Notes under the pieces: generated by a model
Databases searched by the model: none
Told to the model about the DNA's origin: nothing
The model's input: the letters and a program-made list of their open reading frames with translations, nothing else
Program-made: the position numbers and the translations under genes
Assembly (NCBI RefSeq): GCF_023330685.1
Contig: NZ_CP097128.1
Location: 2,852,001 to 2,916,000, forward strand
Direction: 5' to 3'
Origin: Conexibacter sp. DBS9H8
Lineage (GTDB): Bacteria > Actinomycetota > Thermoleophilia > Solirubrobacterales > Solirubrobacteraceae
Length of the DNA stretch: 64,000 nt
Part shown: positions 42,506 through 52,200 of the stretch, piece by piece
Position numbering within the stretch: the stretch's first letter is position 1
Layout of the letters: each line of letters begins with the position of its first letter

Positions 42506-44128
42506 ATGGGACAACTCGACCGACTGTCCGCAGTGGACGTGGCGTTCCTGGACCAGGAGCGGGGGGCCGCGCAGCGCCATATCGGCACCGTGATCGTGTG
42601 TGAGGGTCCGAGCCCGGGGCTGACCGGCTTCCGTGAGCACGTCGGCCGCCGCCTCGACGGTCTGCCTCGCTACCGCCAGCGGTTGCTACTCAGCCGTCTC
42701 GGCGCCCGGTGGGTGGATGACCCGAACTTCGACCTCACATACCACGTCCGCGGCGCGGCGCTGCCCGCGCCGGCCGGAGCGGCGGAGCTCGGCAGCTTCG
42801 TCGGTCATCTTGCCGGCCAGCGGCTCGACCGTCAGCGTCCCCTGTGGGAGGCCTGGCTCGTCGAGATGGGCGCTGAGCCGGGCCGGTTCGCCGTCGTCTG
42901 CAAGCACCACCTCGCCCTCGTCGACGGGATCACCGGCGTCGACCTGGCGACCGCGCTGCTCGACCGGGAGCCCACCCGGGCGGACCCGCGGCCGGGGGCC
43001 GAAGCCGGCTCCGAGCGCCGGCCGGCCTGGCGTCCCCGCCCGCTTCCTGCCCCCCGTGAGGTGATCGCCGCCGAGACCCGGGAGGCGCTCGGGAGTGGCC
43101 TTGGGCTCGCCGGGCGGGCCATCAGCGCGGCGGTACGGCCCGACCGCGCCCTGCGGGAGGTCGCCGAGGTCGCCCACGGGATCGGTGAGCTCGCCTGGTC
43201 GGCCCTCAATCCGCCCCCTCCGTCCCCGCTCAACGTCCCGTCCGGACCCAACCGCCGCTACGCGGTCCTGTCACACCGGCTCGCTGACTACACGGCAGTC
43301 AGCGACAGCTTCGGGGCCGGCGTCGATGAGGTCCTCCTCACCGTCCTCACCGGCGCGCTGCGGAACTGGCTGCGCAGCCGGAGCATCGATGTCGACGGTC
43401 TCGAACTGCGGGCGCTCCTGCCGGTCCTCACGTCCGGCCCGCAGCAGCCCGCCGACCCCGCCGGGCGCCTTTCCGCGATGCGGGTGTCGCTGCCGGTCGC
43501 GATCAGCGACCCGAGCGCGTGCCTCACCGTGCTCGTGGAGACGATCGCCGCGCGGAGGGCGTCCAGCCTCACCGCTGACGCGACAGCGCCGGCCCACCCT
43601 GTGCCGCAGCCGCCGACACGCACCCGTCCGAACACCGCCCCGCCCGCCCCGACGGCCCAGTTCGCCCGGGCGGCCCGCATCGGGTTCTCCCCACGGATGA
43701 TCAACCTTCTCATCACCCACGTGCCCGGGCCGGCGGAGCCGTTCTCCGCGCTCGGGCGGCGCGTCGAGGCGATTCACCCGCTCCCGTTCCTCGCGGACGG
43801 GCACGGCCTCGCGATCGGGATCAGCCGCACCGACGGCGGGCTCCACTACGGCCTGCTCGGCGACTACGACACACTCGGCGACCTCGACCGGATCAGTGCG
43901 GGGATCGAGGCGACCCTCGAGGAGCTGCTCGCGGCCGGCGCCGCCGCAAGCGCCGTGCGCGGCTCCCGGCGGCGGCGGATCGACGCCGAGGCAGCCGCGG
44001 CGCCCGCCGGTGATGTCGAGCCGGTCGCCGACATCACCGCCACCCCGCTGATGGCCTCGACGGTGAAGCGGCGTAGCGGACCCGGCTCGGACATGCGCGC
44101 CCGCCACCGGGAACGCCCGCAACCGTGA
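42506..44128 (+). CDS. Wax ester synthase/diacylglycerol acyltransferase-family protein with altered active-site motif
   Basis: 540 residues. The N-terminal half has VAFLDQERGAAQRHIGTVIV, DPNFDLTYHVRGAALP and RPLWEAWLVEG-like conserved parts. At residues 133-141 the sequence is KHHLALVDG where active enzymes have KxHHxxxDG: the first His aligns (H135) but the catalytic second His is replaced by Leu136, or the motif carries a one-residue insertion. The C-terminal WES_acyltransf domain shows MINLLITHVPGPAEPFSALG and FLADGHGLAIGI. The Ala/Arg-rich tail of about 60 residues is extra. Activity is uncertain. Confidence 0.88.
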   Translation: MGQLDRLSAVDVAFLDQERGAAQRHIGTVIVCEGPSPGLTGFREHVGRRLDGLPRYRQRLLLSRLGARWVDDPNFDLTYHVRGAALPAPAGAAELGSFVGHLAGQRLDRQRPLWEAWLVEMGAEPGRFAVVCKHHLALVDGITGVDLATALLDREPTRADPRPGAEAGSERRPAWRPRPLPAPREVIAAETREALGSGLGLAGRAISAAVRPDRALREVAEVAHGIGELAWSALNPPPPSPLNVPSGPNRRYAVLSHRLADYTAVSDSFGAGVDEVLLTVLTGALRNWLRSRSIDVDGLELRALLPVLTSGPQQPADPAGRLSAMRVSLPVAISDPSACLTVLVETIAARRASSLTADATAPAHPVPQPPTRTRPNTAPPAPTAQFARAARIGFSPRMINLLITHVPGPAEPFSALGRRVEAIHPLPFLADGHGLAIGISRTDGGLHYGLLGDYDTLGDLDRISAGIEATLEELLAAGAAASAVRGSRRRRIDAEAAAAPAGDVEPVADITATPLMASTVKRRSGPGSDMRARHRERPQP

Positions 44129-44183
44129 CCTCACGGGAGACCACCGGGCGGAGCCGACGGACGCCCGCGACGGGCGCCGGAAC

Positions 44184-44483
44184 TCAGAACCCGAGCGCGA
44201 ACTTGGCGTCGTCGCTCATCTTGTCCACCGACCACGGCGGCATGAAGGTGAGCTCGGATTCGACGGCGCTGACCCCGTCGATCTCGGAGACGAACTCAGA
44301 GATCTGCTCCTCGACCTGGGGGCCGATCGGGCAACCGGGGCTCGTCAGGGTGTAGGTCACCTTGACCGCGCCGGCACCGTCGATCTCGACGCCGTAGATC
44401 AGGCCGAGCTCGACGAAGTCGAGCCCGAGCTCGGGATCGATGACCTCGCGCAGTGCGTCGTTGACCTCGTCGACGGTGACCAT
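44184..44483 (-). CDS. sufT: SufT-type MIP18 family protein
   Basis: 99 residues of the DUF59/MIP18 domain that helps insert Fe-S clusters: DALREVIDPELGLDFVELGLIYGVEI, TYTLTSPGCPIGPQ with the conserved Cys, and LTFMPPWSVDKMSDDAKFALGF. No other suf genes are next to it. TACACT seven bases before the ATG indicates a leaderless mRNA. Confidence 0.92.
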   Translation of the reverse strand: MVTVDEVNDALREVIDPELGLDFVELGLIYGVEIDGAGAVKVTYTLTSPGCPIGPQVEEQISEFVSEIDGVSAVESELTFMPPWSVDKMSDDAKFALGF

Positions 44484-44490
44484 GGGCGGA

Positions 44491-44496
44491 AGTGTA
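44491..44496 (-). promoter_or_regulatory. -10 element, leaderless sufT
   Basis: TACACT on the minus strand, followed by seven bases and the sufT ATG. Confidence 0.45.
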
Positions 44497-44559
44497 GAGC
44501 GAGCGGGAACTTAGCAAGAGTTTATGGCCGCAGGTCCCCCCCGGCGGGTCCGTCTCAGG

Positions 44560-44565
44560 TAGGGT
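44560..44565 (+). promoter_or_regulatory. -10 element candidate for the STAS gene
   Basis: TAGGGT on the plus strand, six bases before the ATC that begins the STAS-domain frame. This is the same -10-to-start spacing seen for leaderless genes in this window. The first three bases also form an in-frame TAG stop. Confidence 0.4.
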
Positions 44566-44571
44566 GGCGCC

Positions 44572-44889
44572 ATCATCGAGTTCGCTGACAGCCCTCCGGT
44601 TCTCCGCTGCGTCGGTGATGAGGATCTCAACACCCAGAGCCTCCGGCGACGGGCGCTGATCCGGGCGATCCGGGCCGAGCGGGACGTCATCGTCGACCTC
44701 AGTGAGCTCGTGTTCGCAGACGGATCGCTGATGGCCGATCTCGCGATGGTCTCCCAGCGGCTGCGCCGCTGTGGACGGGCGCTGCTGCTGCGCGGTGCCC
44801 AGCCGCAGATCATCGCCGTGATCGAGAAGACGGGTCTGCACCGGCTCCCGGGCATTCGGATCGACGGTCCGTGGCCCGCGCTGGCATGA
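44572..44889 (+). CDS. STAS-domain protein lacking a normal start codon
   Basis: About 105 residues from ATC 44572 to TGA 44889. PPVLRCVGDEDLNTQSL, DVIVDLSELVFADGSLMADLAM, RRCGRALLLRGAQPQII and EKTGLHRLPGI form a full STAS fold (anti-sigma-antagonist-like); the usual phosphorylatable Ser lies in FADGSLM. No ATG, GTG or TTG opens the frame between the TAG at 44560 and the domain. An in-frame ATG at 44524 is cut off by that TAG. Options are a rare AUC start, a nonsense mutation, or a start inside the domain. Short and easily missed. Confidence 0.6.
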   Translation: MIEFADSPPVLRCVGDEDLNTQSLRRRALIRAIRAERDVIVDLSELVFADGSLMADLAMVSQRLRRCGRALLLRGAQPQIIAVIEKTGLHRLPGIRIDGPWPALA

Positions 44890-44896
44890 TCTCTGT

Positions 44897-45424
44897 GTGC
44901 AGCTGACCGCCGTCGCCGATCCCGCCCAGAGTACGTGGACGATGTGGGCGGACGGCTCGCCCCTGGGCCCCGAACCGGCCGCGACGGCCGCGCAGCCACC
45001 GCTGACCCTCGCCAACCTCGGCGCCGATCCGGCCGACTCCACCCGCGCGGTCGCGGTGTGGCTCGAGGAGACGGAGGAGACCTTCGTCCTCACCGCCGTG
45101 CGCCCCCGCGGCGCCCGGGGCCAGGATCGAGACACCCACACGGTGACGCTGCCGGCCTCCCGCGCCCACCTCCACTGCGGCGACGCCTACCTGTCGACCG
45201 AGTACGACGCCGCCGGGGAGCCGCGCCGGTTCGGGGTCGAGCTGTGGCTCGCCGCCGAACCGGAGGGCGAGGAGTATCCGCTGCGGATCGCCGGCGAGGC
45301 GCGTCCGGACGGAGAGGCGCTCGCGGTCACCCGAGACGGGTACCGGATCAGCGCCGTGGAGATGTCCGCCCGGATCGCCGGACGGACGGGGCTCGCCGTC
45401 TACCTGCTCGTGTGCCCCGCGTGA
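44897..45424 (+). CDS. Conserved protein of unknown function
   Basis: 175 residues from a GTG seven bases after the STAS stop. Predicted mostly beta-strand, with aromatic/acidic segments such as STWTMWADG and RFGVELWLA, no membrane helix and no signal peptide. No domain recognised. Its stop overlaps the GTG of the following HAD gene (GTGA), so STAS, this protein and the HAD enzyme may form one operon. Confidence 0.65.
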   Translation: MQLTAVADPAQSTWTMWADGSPLGPEPAATAAQPPLTLANLGADPADSTRAVAVWLEETEETFVLTAVRPRGARGQDRDTHTVTLPASRAHLHCGDAYLSTEYDAAGEPRRFGVELWLAAEPEGEEYPLRIAGEARPDGEALAVTRDGYRISAVEMSARIAGRTGLAVYLLVCPA

Positions 45425-46125
45425 TCAGCACCGTCGTCTCTGATCTCGGCGGCGTGCTCACGACGCCGCTGGCGGACGCCTTTGCCGCCTACGAGCGGGA
45501 CGCCGGCGTCCCCCTGTCGGAGTTCTGGACCGCGCTCGGGGCGATCGCCGAACGGACGGGAGCCAACCCGATGTTCGAGCTCGAGACCGCGCGGCTCACC
45601 GAGCGCGAGTTCACCGAGGCGCTGTCGGCCCAGTTGAGCGGACAGCTCGGCCGGGCCGTCGCGGTGGGCGACTTCAGCGCTCGCTGGTTCGCCCACCTCC
45701 ACGCGAACGAGCCGATGCTCAGGCTGATGCGCTCGCTCGCCCAGCGCGGATACCGGATGGGCCTGCTGACCAACAACGTCCGTGAATGGGAGCCGCTGTG
45801 GCGGCCCCGGCTCGGGATCGACGCGATCTTCAGCGTGATCGTCGACTCCGGGTTCGTCGGGATGCGCAAACCCGACCCGGCGATCTACACGCTCACCGAG
45901 CAGCGGCTCGGGGTACCCGGCGCCGAGATCCTGTTCGTCGACGACGTCGAGGCGAACGTCGAGGCGGCCCGGGCGGCCGGCTGGTCGGCGGTCCGCTTTG
46001 ACGACAACGCCCAGGCGATTCCCGAGATCGAGGCGCTCCTCGCGCGGGTGGGCCGGGCGGACCCCGACGCGCGCCGGGCGGACCCCGACGATCAGTTCTC
46101 GGACCCGAGCCGGTCCCAGCAGTAG
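45421..46125 (+). CDS. HAD-superfamily hydrolase
   Basis: 234 residues from the GTG at 45421. Motif I is VVSDLGGVLTTPL: the first Asp of DxGG is present, and the usual second Asp position is Gly, as in epoxide-hydrolase-N-like and some HAD-IA proteins. Motif II is LLTNN, motif III lies in GMRKPDPAIY, and motif IV is FVDDVEANVEAAR. Substrate unknown. The 3' end overlaps the convergent gene by 34 bases. Confidence 0.88.
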   Translation: MISTVVSDLGGVLTTPLADAFAAYERDAGVPLSEFWTALGAIAERTGANPMFELETARLTEREFTEALSAQLSGQLGRAVAVGDFSARWFAHLHANEPMLRLMRSLAQRGYRMGLLTNNVREWEPLWRPRLGIDAIFSVIVDSGFVGMRKPDPAIYTLTEQRLGVPGAEILFVDDVEANVEAARAAGWSAVRFDDNAQAIPEIEALLARVGRADPDARRADPDDQFSDPSRSQQ

Positions 46126-46550
46126 AGCTCGAGGCACTCGGCGGCGAGCTCGACACAACGCCCGTCCGAAAGCCACGGCAGCACGGTGTCGAGCGCCTCC
46201 TCCTCGCCGACCCCGGCCTCGAAGGCCTCCTCCCCGCGGAACCCGGCGGCGATCTTCAGCGCCTCACGCCGGTTCTCCCCAAGGCTTGGGAACACGTTGA
46301 CGAGGAACTCGGCGGAGGGGATCGGGTGGCCGCCGACCTCGAGCGAGGCGTGCCAGGCCGCGAGCAGGGAGAGGTCGTGCTCGTCCAGGTCCGCGACCGC
46401 CTTGGCGTAGTGGGACTGAAGGTCGGGCTCGGGGATCTCATCGACCCAGGCGCGGACGACCTCCCCGAGGATCTGGCGCCGGGTCTCACGCCCAACGGAG
46501 TCGGCGATCACGCGGATGGCGTTCTGCGGTTCGATGAAGCAGAGGGGCAT
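46092..46550 (-). CDS. Conserved protein of unknown function
   Basis: 152 residues from the ATG at 46550 (GGAGACC upstream). Mostly helical and acidic: MPLCFIEPQNAIRVIADSVG, EIPEPDLQSHYAKAVADLDEHD and CVELAAECLELYCWDRL. No domain recognised. Convergent overlap with the HAD gene. The gene upstream on the same strand is 132 bases away. Confidence 0.6.
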   Translation of the reverse strand: MPLCFIEPQNAIRVIADSVGRETRRQILGEVVRAWVDEIPEPDLQSHYAKAVADLDEHDLSLLAAWHASLEVGGHPIPSAEFLVNVFPSLGENRREALKIAAGFRGEEAFEAGVGEEEALDTVLPWLSDGRCVELAAECLELYCWDRLGSEN

Positions 46551-46682
46551 GTGGTCTCCGGCTGCGAAACGGGGCTGATGTCGGGCAACGGTAGGCCGCC
46601 TCCCGGACAGAATCGGCTCCAGTCGCCCCGGACGGCGCCCTCCTCGCACCGTCGTCCCCCAAACTGCGAAGAAAAGCCGCGC

Positions 46683-47633
46683 TCAGACCGCGAGCGCGGC
46701 ACGGGCGGCGGTGACCCGGTCAGGGTCGGGGACCATGTCGTCCTCGACGCCGCGGCCGGTCCGGGCGGTACTTCCGGCCCCCCAGTTGGCGAGCCCGAGA
46801 TCGAGCGCGGCGAGCGGCACGTGACAGGCCTCGGCGAGATCGGCGGCGCGGCGTTCGAGCAGCAGCGGATCGCCGATCCCGAAGGCCCGCTTGGCCGCCC
46901 ATGTCGTCTCATTCTCCCCGCTCGGGAACAGGCGACCGGCCTCCAGCTCGTACAGTCCGAGGCAGCCGAGGAGGACGAGCAGCTCGTAGCGCTGATCGCG
47001 ATCGAGCACCCCGAGGGCGCCGATCCGCTCGAAGATCCGCTCGAACCGCCGGGTCGCCGTCCAGTGCCCCTCCCCGGCGATCGCCGCCGCCTGGGAGCCG
47101 GCCCGCCCCGCCCAGGCGCGGTAGGGCTCAAGCCCCTCCCCCGAACTCCACGGCACCGGCGTGCCGTCCGGATCGACCGCCCACTGCACCGCCGCCCAGG
47201 TCCGCTCCTCGATGTCGCCCGCGGGGTCGACGATCGTCGCGAACCGGTCCGGGGGGTCCTGGGCGAGCCGGTCCAGGCGGGTGGCGGCAAAGGCGAGCTC
47301 GTCCGCGAGCCGGGCGGCGTCGGCGGAGGAGCGCACCCCCTGGATGAGGGTCGACACGTATCCGTCGTCGACGCCGCGTTCGAGCCGGCGCACCTTGACC
47401 GCGTTCGCGGCCGCCCGGGTCCGTTCCGCCGCCCGGCCAGTGCGCCCCTTGGCGGCCGACCGGGCGGTGCCCCCGAGCCGATCGCCTGCCGGTGAGGCGG
47501 CGGCTGCGCGCTCCCGCGGGACGGTGGAACGGGGGGCGCTCGAGCTCACCACCGGGTTCATCACGGCTCCCTGCTCGCGGGTGCAGATCGGGCAGTTCGC
47601 CAGCAGGCGATTGTGACGGCAGAAGGCGGGCAT
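46683..47633 (-). CDS. Unknown protein with N-terminal CxHNR-CPIC zinc motif
   Basis: 316 residues. The N terminus MPAFCRHNRLLANCPIC holds Cys-His-Cys-Cys ligands for a likely zinc knuckle. A basic Ala/Arg linker follows (about 28-80). The C-terminal 230 residues form a helical domain with VKVRRLERGVDDGYVSTLIQG, WAVDPDGTPVPWSSG and LLVLLGCLGLYELEAG. I recall the FCRHNR-CPIC start from uncharacterised actinobacterial proteins, but no function can be given. ATG at 47633 with AGGA upstream; GTG at 47636 is an alternative. Confidence 0.65.
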   Translation of the reverse strand: MPAFCRHNRLLANCPICTREQGAVMNPVVSSSAPRSTVPRERAAAASPAGDRLGGTARSAAKGRTGRAAERTRAAANAVKVRRLERGVDDGYVSTLIQGVRSSADAARLADELAFAATRLDRLAQDPPDRFATIVDPAGDIEERTWAAVQWAVDPDGTPVPWSSGEGLEPYRAWAGRAGSQAAAIAGEGHWTATRRFERIFERIGALGVLDRDQRYELLVLLGCLGLYELEAGRLFPSGENETTWAAKRAFGIGDPLLLERRAADLAEACHVPLAALDLGLANWGAGSTARTGRGVEDDMVPDPDRVTAARAALAV

Positions 47634-47689
47634 CACGACAATCCTGACAGGCGTGCTCCCGCGCTGCCGCGCGGCCTCGCGCGGCCGTC

Positions 47690-49255
47690 TCAGCGGCGCT
47701 CGCCAGGGCCAGCGAAAAACTCCTCACCGGGCCGGACGTTGCCGGCCGCCTCCGCCTCATGCATCAGCGTGCCGTCCGCCTCGCCGCTCCAGGCACCGAG
47801 GGCGAGGCCCTCCCGGTCCTGGTCCATCGGCGAGCCACCGAGGTACTCGTTGACCACCCGCGCGCACTTGCGCCCCTCCGAGATCGCGGTGACCACGAGC
47901 GACTGACCGATCCGGGCGTCCCCGCAGGCGAACACGCCCGACGCGCTCGTCTTGAGGGTCTGGCCGGTCGCGATGTTGCCGAACTTGTCGAGCTGGAGGG
48001 AGAGGTCGGCGACGAGCCCGTCGTGCTCGGGATGCTCGAACCCGATCGCGATCAGCACGAGGTCGGCCTCGAGCACGAACTCCGAACCGGGGACGGGGGT
48101 GAGGTCACGGGAGGAGGTGCCGGTGACCTGACGGGCGTAGACGTGGGTGACCCGCCCGTCCTTGCCGCCAAACCCGGTCACCTCGGTCCCCCAACGCCGG
48201 CGCCCGCCCTCCTCGAGGGCGTAGGTCGTCGCGGTCCGCTTCGGCGGCAGCGGCCACGGGTGGCGGGGGTCGTCCTCCGACAGGGTCTGGTAGACGTCGA
48301 GAATCGACACCGAGGCGGCGCCCTCGCGGTGGGAGTTCGAGACGCAGTCCATGCCGGTGTCACCGCCACCGATGACGATCACGTGCTTGCCCGCGGCGGT
48401 GATCTGCTCGGCTTCGGGGGTCGCACGCGCGGGACGGCCCTGGGAGGCGGCGACCCAGCGGTTGCGTTGGTAGAGGTAGTCCATCGCGACGTGAATGCCG
48501 GCGTGCTCGCGGCCGGGGACGGCCATGTCGCGGGAGACGCGGGAGCCGATTGCGATCACGACGGCGTCGTAGTCGGCGGCGAGATCGGCGATCGCGAGAT
48601 CACGGCCGACGTCGACGTTGGTGGCGAACTCGATCCCCTCCGCCTCGAGCAGGGCGACGCGGCGATCGATGATCGCCTTCTCCAGCTTCGCGTCGGGGAC
48701 GCCGAACCGCATCAGCCCGCCGGGCGCCTCGTCCCGCTCGAACACGACGACGCTGTGCCCGGACTTGTTCAGCTCGGCGGCCGCGGCGAGACCGGCGGGG
48801 CCGGAGCCGATCACCGCCACCCGGCGGCCACTGCGCCGGTCTGGCGGTTCGGCGGTCACCCACCCCTCCGTGAAGCCGCGCTCGGCGATCGCCAACTCGA
48901 TCTGCTCGATCGTCACCGCGTCGGAGTTGATCGCCAGCACGCAGGCGGACTCACACGGTGCCGGGCAGATCCGGCCGGTGAACTCAGGGAAGTTGTTCGT
49001 CGTGTGGAGGACGTCGAGGGCTGTCCGCCACTTGTCGCGGTAGACGAGGTCGTTGAAGTCGGGGATGAGGTTGCCCAGCGGGCAGCCCTCGTGGCAGAAC
49101 GGGACCCCGCAGTCCATGCACCGCGCACCCTGCCTGCGCAGGTCCTCGGTGGCCGGCAGGCTGAAGTACTGGTGGTAGTCCTTGACCCGCTCGGCCGGGT
49201 CGCGCTTGGCAAAGCCGACCCGTTCGATCTTCAGGAAGGCGCCGAGTTCACCCAT
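47690..49255 (-). CDS. gltD: Glutamate synthase (NADPH) small subunit
   Basis: 521 residues. It passes electrons from NADPH to the large subunit. N-terminal Fe-S cysteines C46, C49, C54 and C58 in CMDCGVPFCHEGCPLGN, a second set in CPAPCESAC, FAD motif IGSGPAGLAAAAELNKSGH, NADPH motif IGGGDTGMDCVSNSHREGA and C-terminal FACGDARIGQSLVVTAISEGR. Starts 24 bases after gltB and shares its operon. Confidence 0.97.
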   Translation of the reverse strand: MGELGAFLKIERVGFAKRDPAERVKDYHQYFSLPATEDLRRQGARCMDCGVPFCHEGCPLGNLIPDFNDLVYRDKWRTALDVLHTTNNFPEFTGRICPAPCESACVLAINSDAVTIEQIELAIAERGFTEGWVTAEPPDRRSGRRVAVIGSGPAGLAAAAELNKSGHSVVVFERDEAPGGLMRFGVPDAKLEKAIIDRRVALLEAEGIEFATNVDVGRDLAIADLAADYDAVVIAIGSRVSRDMAVPGREHAGIHVAMDYLYQRNRWVAASQGRPARATPEAEQITAAGKHVIVIGGGDTGMDCVSNSHREGAASVSILDVYQTLSEDDPRHPWPLPPKRTATTYALEEGGRRRWGTEVTGFGGKDGRVTHVYARQVTGTSSRDLTPVPGSEFVLEADLVLIAIGFEHPEHDGLVADLSLQLDKFGNIATGQTLKTSASGVFACGDARIGQSLVVTAISEGRKCARVVNEYLGGSPMDQDREGLALGAWSGEADGTLMHEAEAAGNVRPGEEFFAGPGERR

Positions 49256-49279
49256 GGTCTGTCGTCCTCTCTGACGGCC

Positions 49280-52200
49280 TCACGCCGCCGCCTCGGTCAC
49301 GTCCCGGTCCGCGACGGCCGCGAGCGCCGCCTTGTAGTCCCGGGGCATCACCCGTACGAAGCGCTCCCGCGCCCGGTCCCACTGGGCGAGCACGTTGCGG
49401 GCCACGAGCGAGCCGGTCCGCTGGGCGTGCTCGGTGATGAGCGCCCGCAGCGCCTCGGCGTCGGGATCCTCGGCGGCGACGGCCTCCAGTTCGACGAGCT
49501 CGAGGTTCGCGCGGCCGCTGAAGCGGCGGTCGATGTCATAGACGTAGGCGATTCCGCCGCTCATCCCGGCGGCGAAGTTGCGCCCGGTCGGGCCGAGGAT
49601 GACGACCCGCCCCCCGGTCATGTACTCGCAGCCGTGGTCGCCGACCCCCTCGACGACCGCGTGGGCCCCGGAGTTGCGCACCCCGAAGCGCTCGCCGGCG
49701 AGGCCGCGGAAGAACGCCCGGCCGGCCGTCGCGCCGTACAGCACGGTGTTGCCGACGATCTGGTTCTCCTCCGCGTGGAAGCGGGCGCCGTCGGGCGGGC
49801 GGACGACGACGATCCCGCCGGACAGGCCCTTGCCGGCGTAGTCGTTGGTCTCCCCGTGCAGGGTGAGCGACACTCCGGGCGCGAGCCACGCCCCGAAGGA
49901 CTGGCCGGCTGAGCCGGTGAGGGTGATGTCGATCGTTCCCTCGGGCAAGCCGGCGGCGCCGTGGCGGCGGGCGATCTCCCCCGACAGGATCCCCCCGACG
50001 GCTCGGTTGACGTTGCGGATCGGCAGCGGCCCGAGCCGCACCGGCTCGGCGCGCTCGAGCGCCGGCGCAGCGGCGGCGATCAGGTCCCAGTCGAGGGCGC
50101 CCTCGAGGATCGGCTCGGCCCCGCGGGTACGGTGCAGGGCGGTCCCGGCGGGCACCTCGGCGGCAGCGAGGACGAGCGACAGGTCGACCTTCTCCGCCTT
50201 CCAGTGATCGACCGCAGCGTCCATCTCGAGGTAGCGGTGGGCCCGGCCGATCAGCTCCTCGATCCGGCGCACGCCGAGCCGAGCCATCAGCGTCCTCGTC
50301 TCCTCGGCGACGTTCATCAGGAACGTGACGACGTGATCGGGGGTGCCGGCGAAGCGGGCGCGCAGCAGCGGGTCCTGGGTGGCGACCCCGACCGGGCAGG
50401 TGTTGAGGTGACAGACGCGCATCATGATGCACCCCATCGCGATCAGCGGCGCGGTCGAGAACCCGAAGGCGTCGGCGCCGAGCAGCGCCCCGACGATCAC
50501 GTCGCGGCCGGTTTTCATCTGCCCGTCCACCTCGACGGTGACCCGGCTGCGGAGATCGTTGAGCAGCAGCGTCTGCTGGGTCTCGGCGAGCCCGATCTCC
50601 CATGGCACACCGGCGCCGTGGATCGAGGACTGGGGGGAGGCGCCGGTGCCGCCGTCTCCCCCGGAGATCGTCAGATGATCGGCGTTGGCCTTGACGACCC
50701 CGGCGGCGACGGTGCCGACCCCGACCTCGGAGACGAGCTTGACCGACACGCTGGCGGTCGGGTTCGCCGCCCGCAGGTCGTAGATGAGCTGCTTGAGATC
50801 TTCGATCGAGTAGATGTCGTGGTGGGGCGGCGGGCTGATCAGCCCGACCCCGCGCGTGGAGTGGCGCAGGGTGGCGATGTAGTCGTCGACCTTCTGACCC
50901 GGCAGCTGCCCGCCCTCCCCCGGCTTGGCGCCCTGGGCCATCTTGATCTGCAGCTGGTCGGCGTTGACGAGGTAGTGGACGGTGACACCGAAGCGGCCGG
51001 AGGCGATCTGCTTGATCGCGGAACGGCGCTCGTCAGAGAAGCGGACCGGGTCCTCCCCACCCTCGCCCGTGTTCGAGCGCCCCCCGAGCCGGTTCATCGC
51101 GACCGCAAGCGTCTCGTGGGCCTCGCGGGAGAGGGCGCCCAAGGACATCGCCCCGGTCGTGAAGCGCTTGACGATCTCCGTCGCCGGCTCGACCTCATCG
51201 AGGTCGAGCGGCTCGGGGGCGAAGCGCAGGCGCATCAGCCCGCGCAGGGACGAGCTGCGCGCCGCCCGCTCGTTCACCTCCCGGGCGTAGTCGGCGTAGG
51301 AGTCCCAATGGTGGCCGCCGTGGCCGCGGACGGCGTGCTGGAGCTTGGCGATCGTCTCCGGGTTCCAGATGTGACGCTCCCCGTCCCGGCGCCACTGCAG
51401 CACCCCGCCGACGGGCAGCAGGTCCCGTTCGGTCCGCGGGTAGGCGCGGAAGTGGCGCTCCATCGCCTCAGTCGACAGCTCGCTGAGGCCGATCCCGCCG
51501 ATCCGACTCGCCGTGCCGGTGAAGTGGCGGTGAATCAGCTCGGCGTCGAGCCCGACCGCCTCGAAGATCTGGGCGCCGCAGTAGGACTGGATCGTCGAGA
51601 TCCCCATCTTCGCCATCGTCTTGAGCAGCCCCTTGCCGATCGCCTTGACGATCCCGCGTTCGGCCGTCTCGCGGTCGAGGTCGGCGGGAAGCAGGCTGCG
51701 GTCGGCGAGCTCGTCGAGTGACTCGAACATCACGTACGGGTTGATCGCCGAGGCGCCGAAGCCGATCAGGGTCGCCATGTCGTGGATCTGGCGGGGCTCG
51801 CCCGACTCGATCACGAGGCCGCAGCGCAGCCGCGTCCCGGCCCGGACGAGGTGCTGGTGAACCGCGCCGACGGCGAGCAGGGAGGGCATCGCCACCCGCT
51901 CGGGGCCGAGGTTGCGGTCCGACAGGATGAGGATCGTCGCGCCGTTCTCGACGTAGCGGCCGGCCTCCTCACAGAGCGCCTCCAGCCGGCTGGCCATCCC
52001 GTCGGGGCCCTGCTCGATCGGCCAGGTGATGTCGAGGGTCGCCGGGACGAACACCTCGTGGCTGCACTGGCGCAGCTTCTCAAGCTCGTGGTTACGGAGG
52101 ATCGGCTGGTCGAGGACGAGCTGATGGGCGTGGGCGGGGGTCTCCTCGAGGATGTTCAGCTCGGGGCCGACGGCGACCTCGAGTGACATCACGACGTTCT

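Noticed and set aside
44296-45141. Minus-strand frame opposite the STAS and following genes
   Set aside because: Ser/Arg-rich and without domain; the plus strand gives a clear STAS fold.
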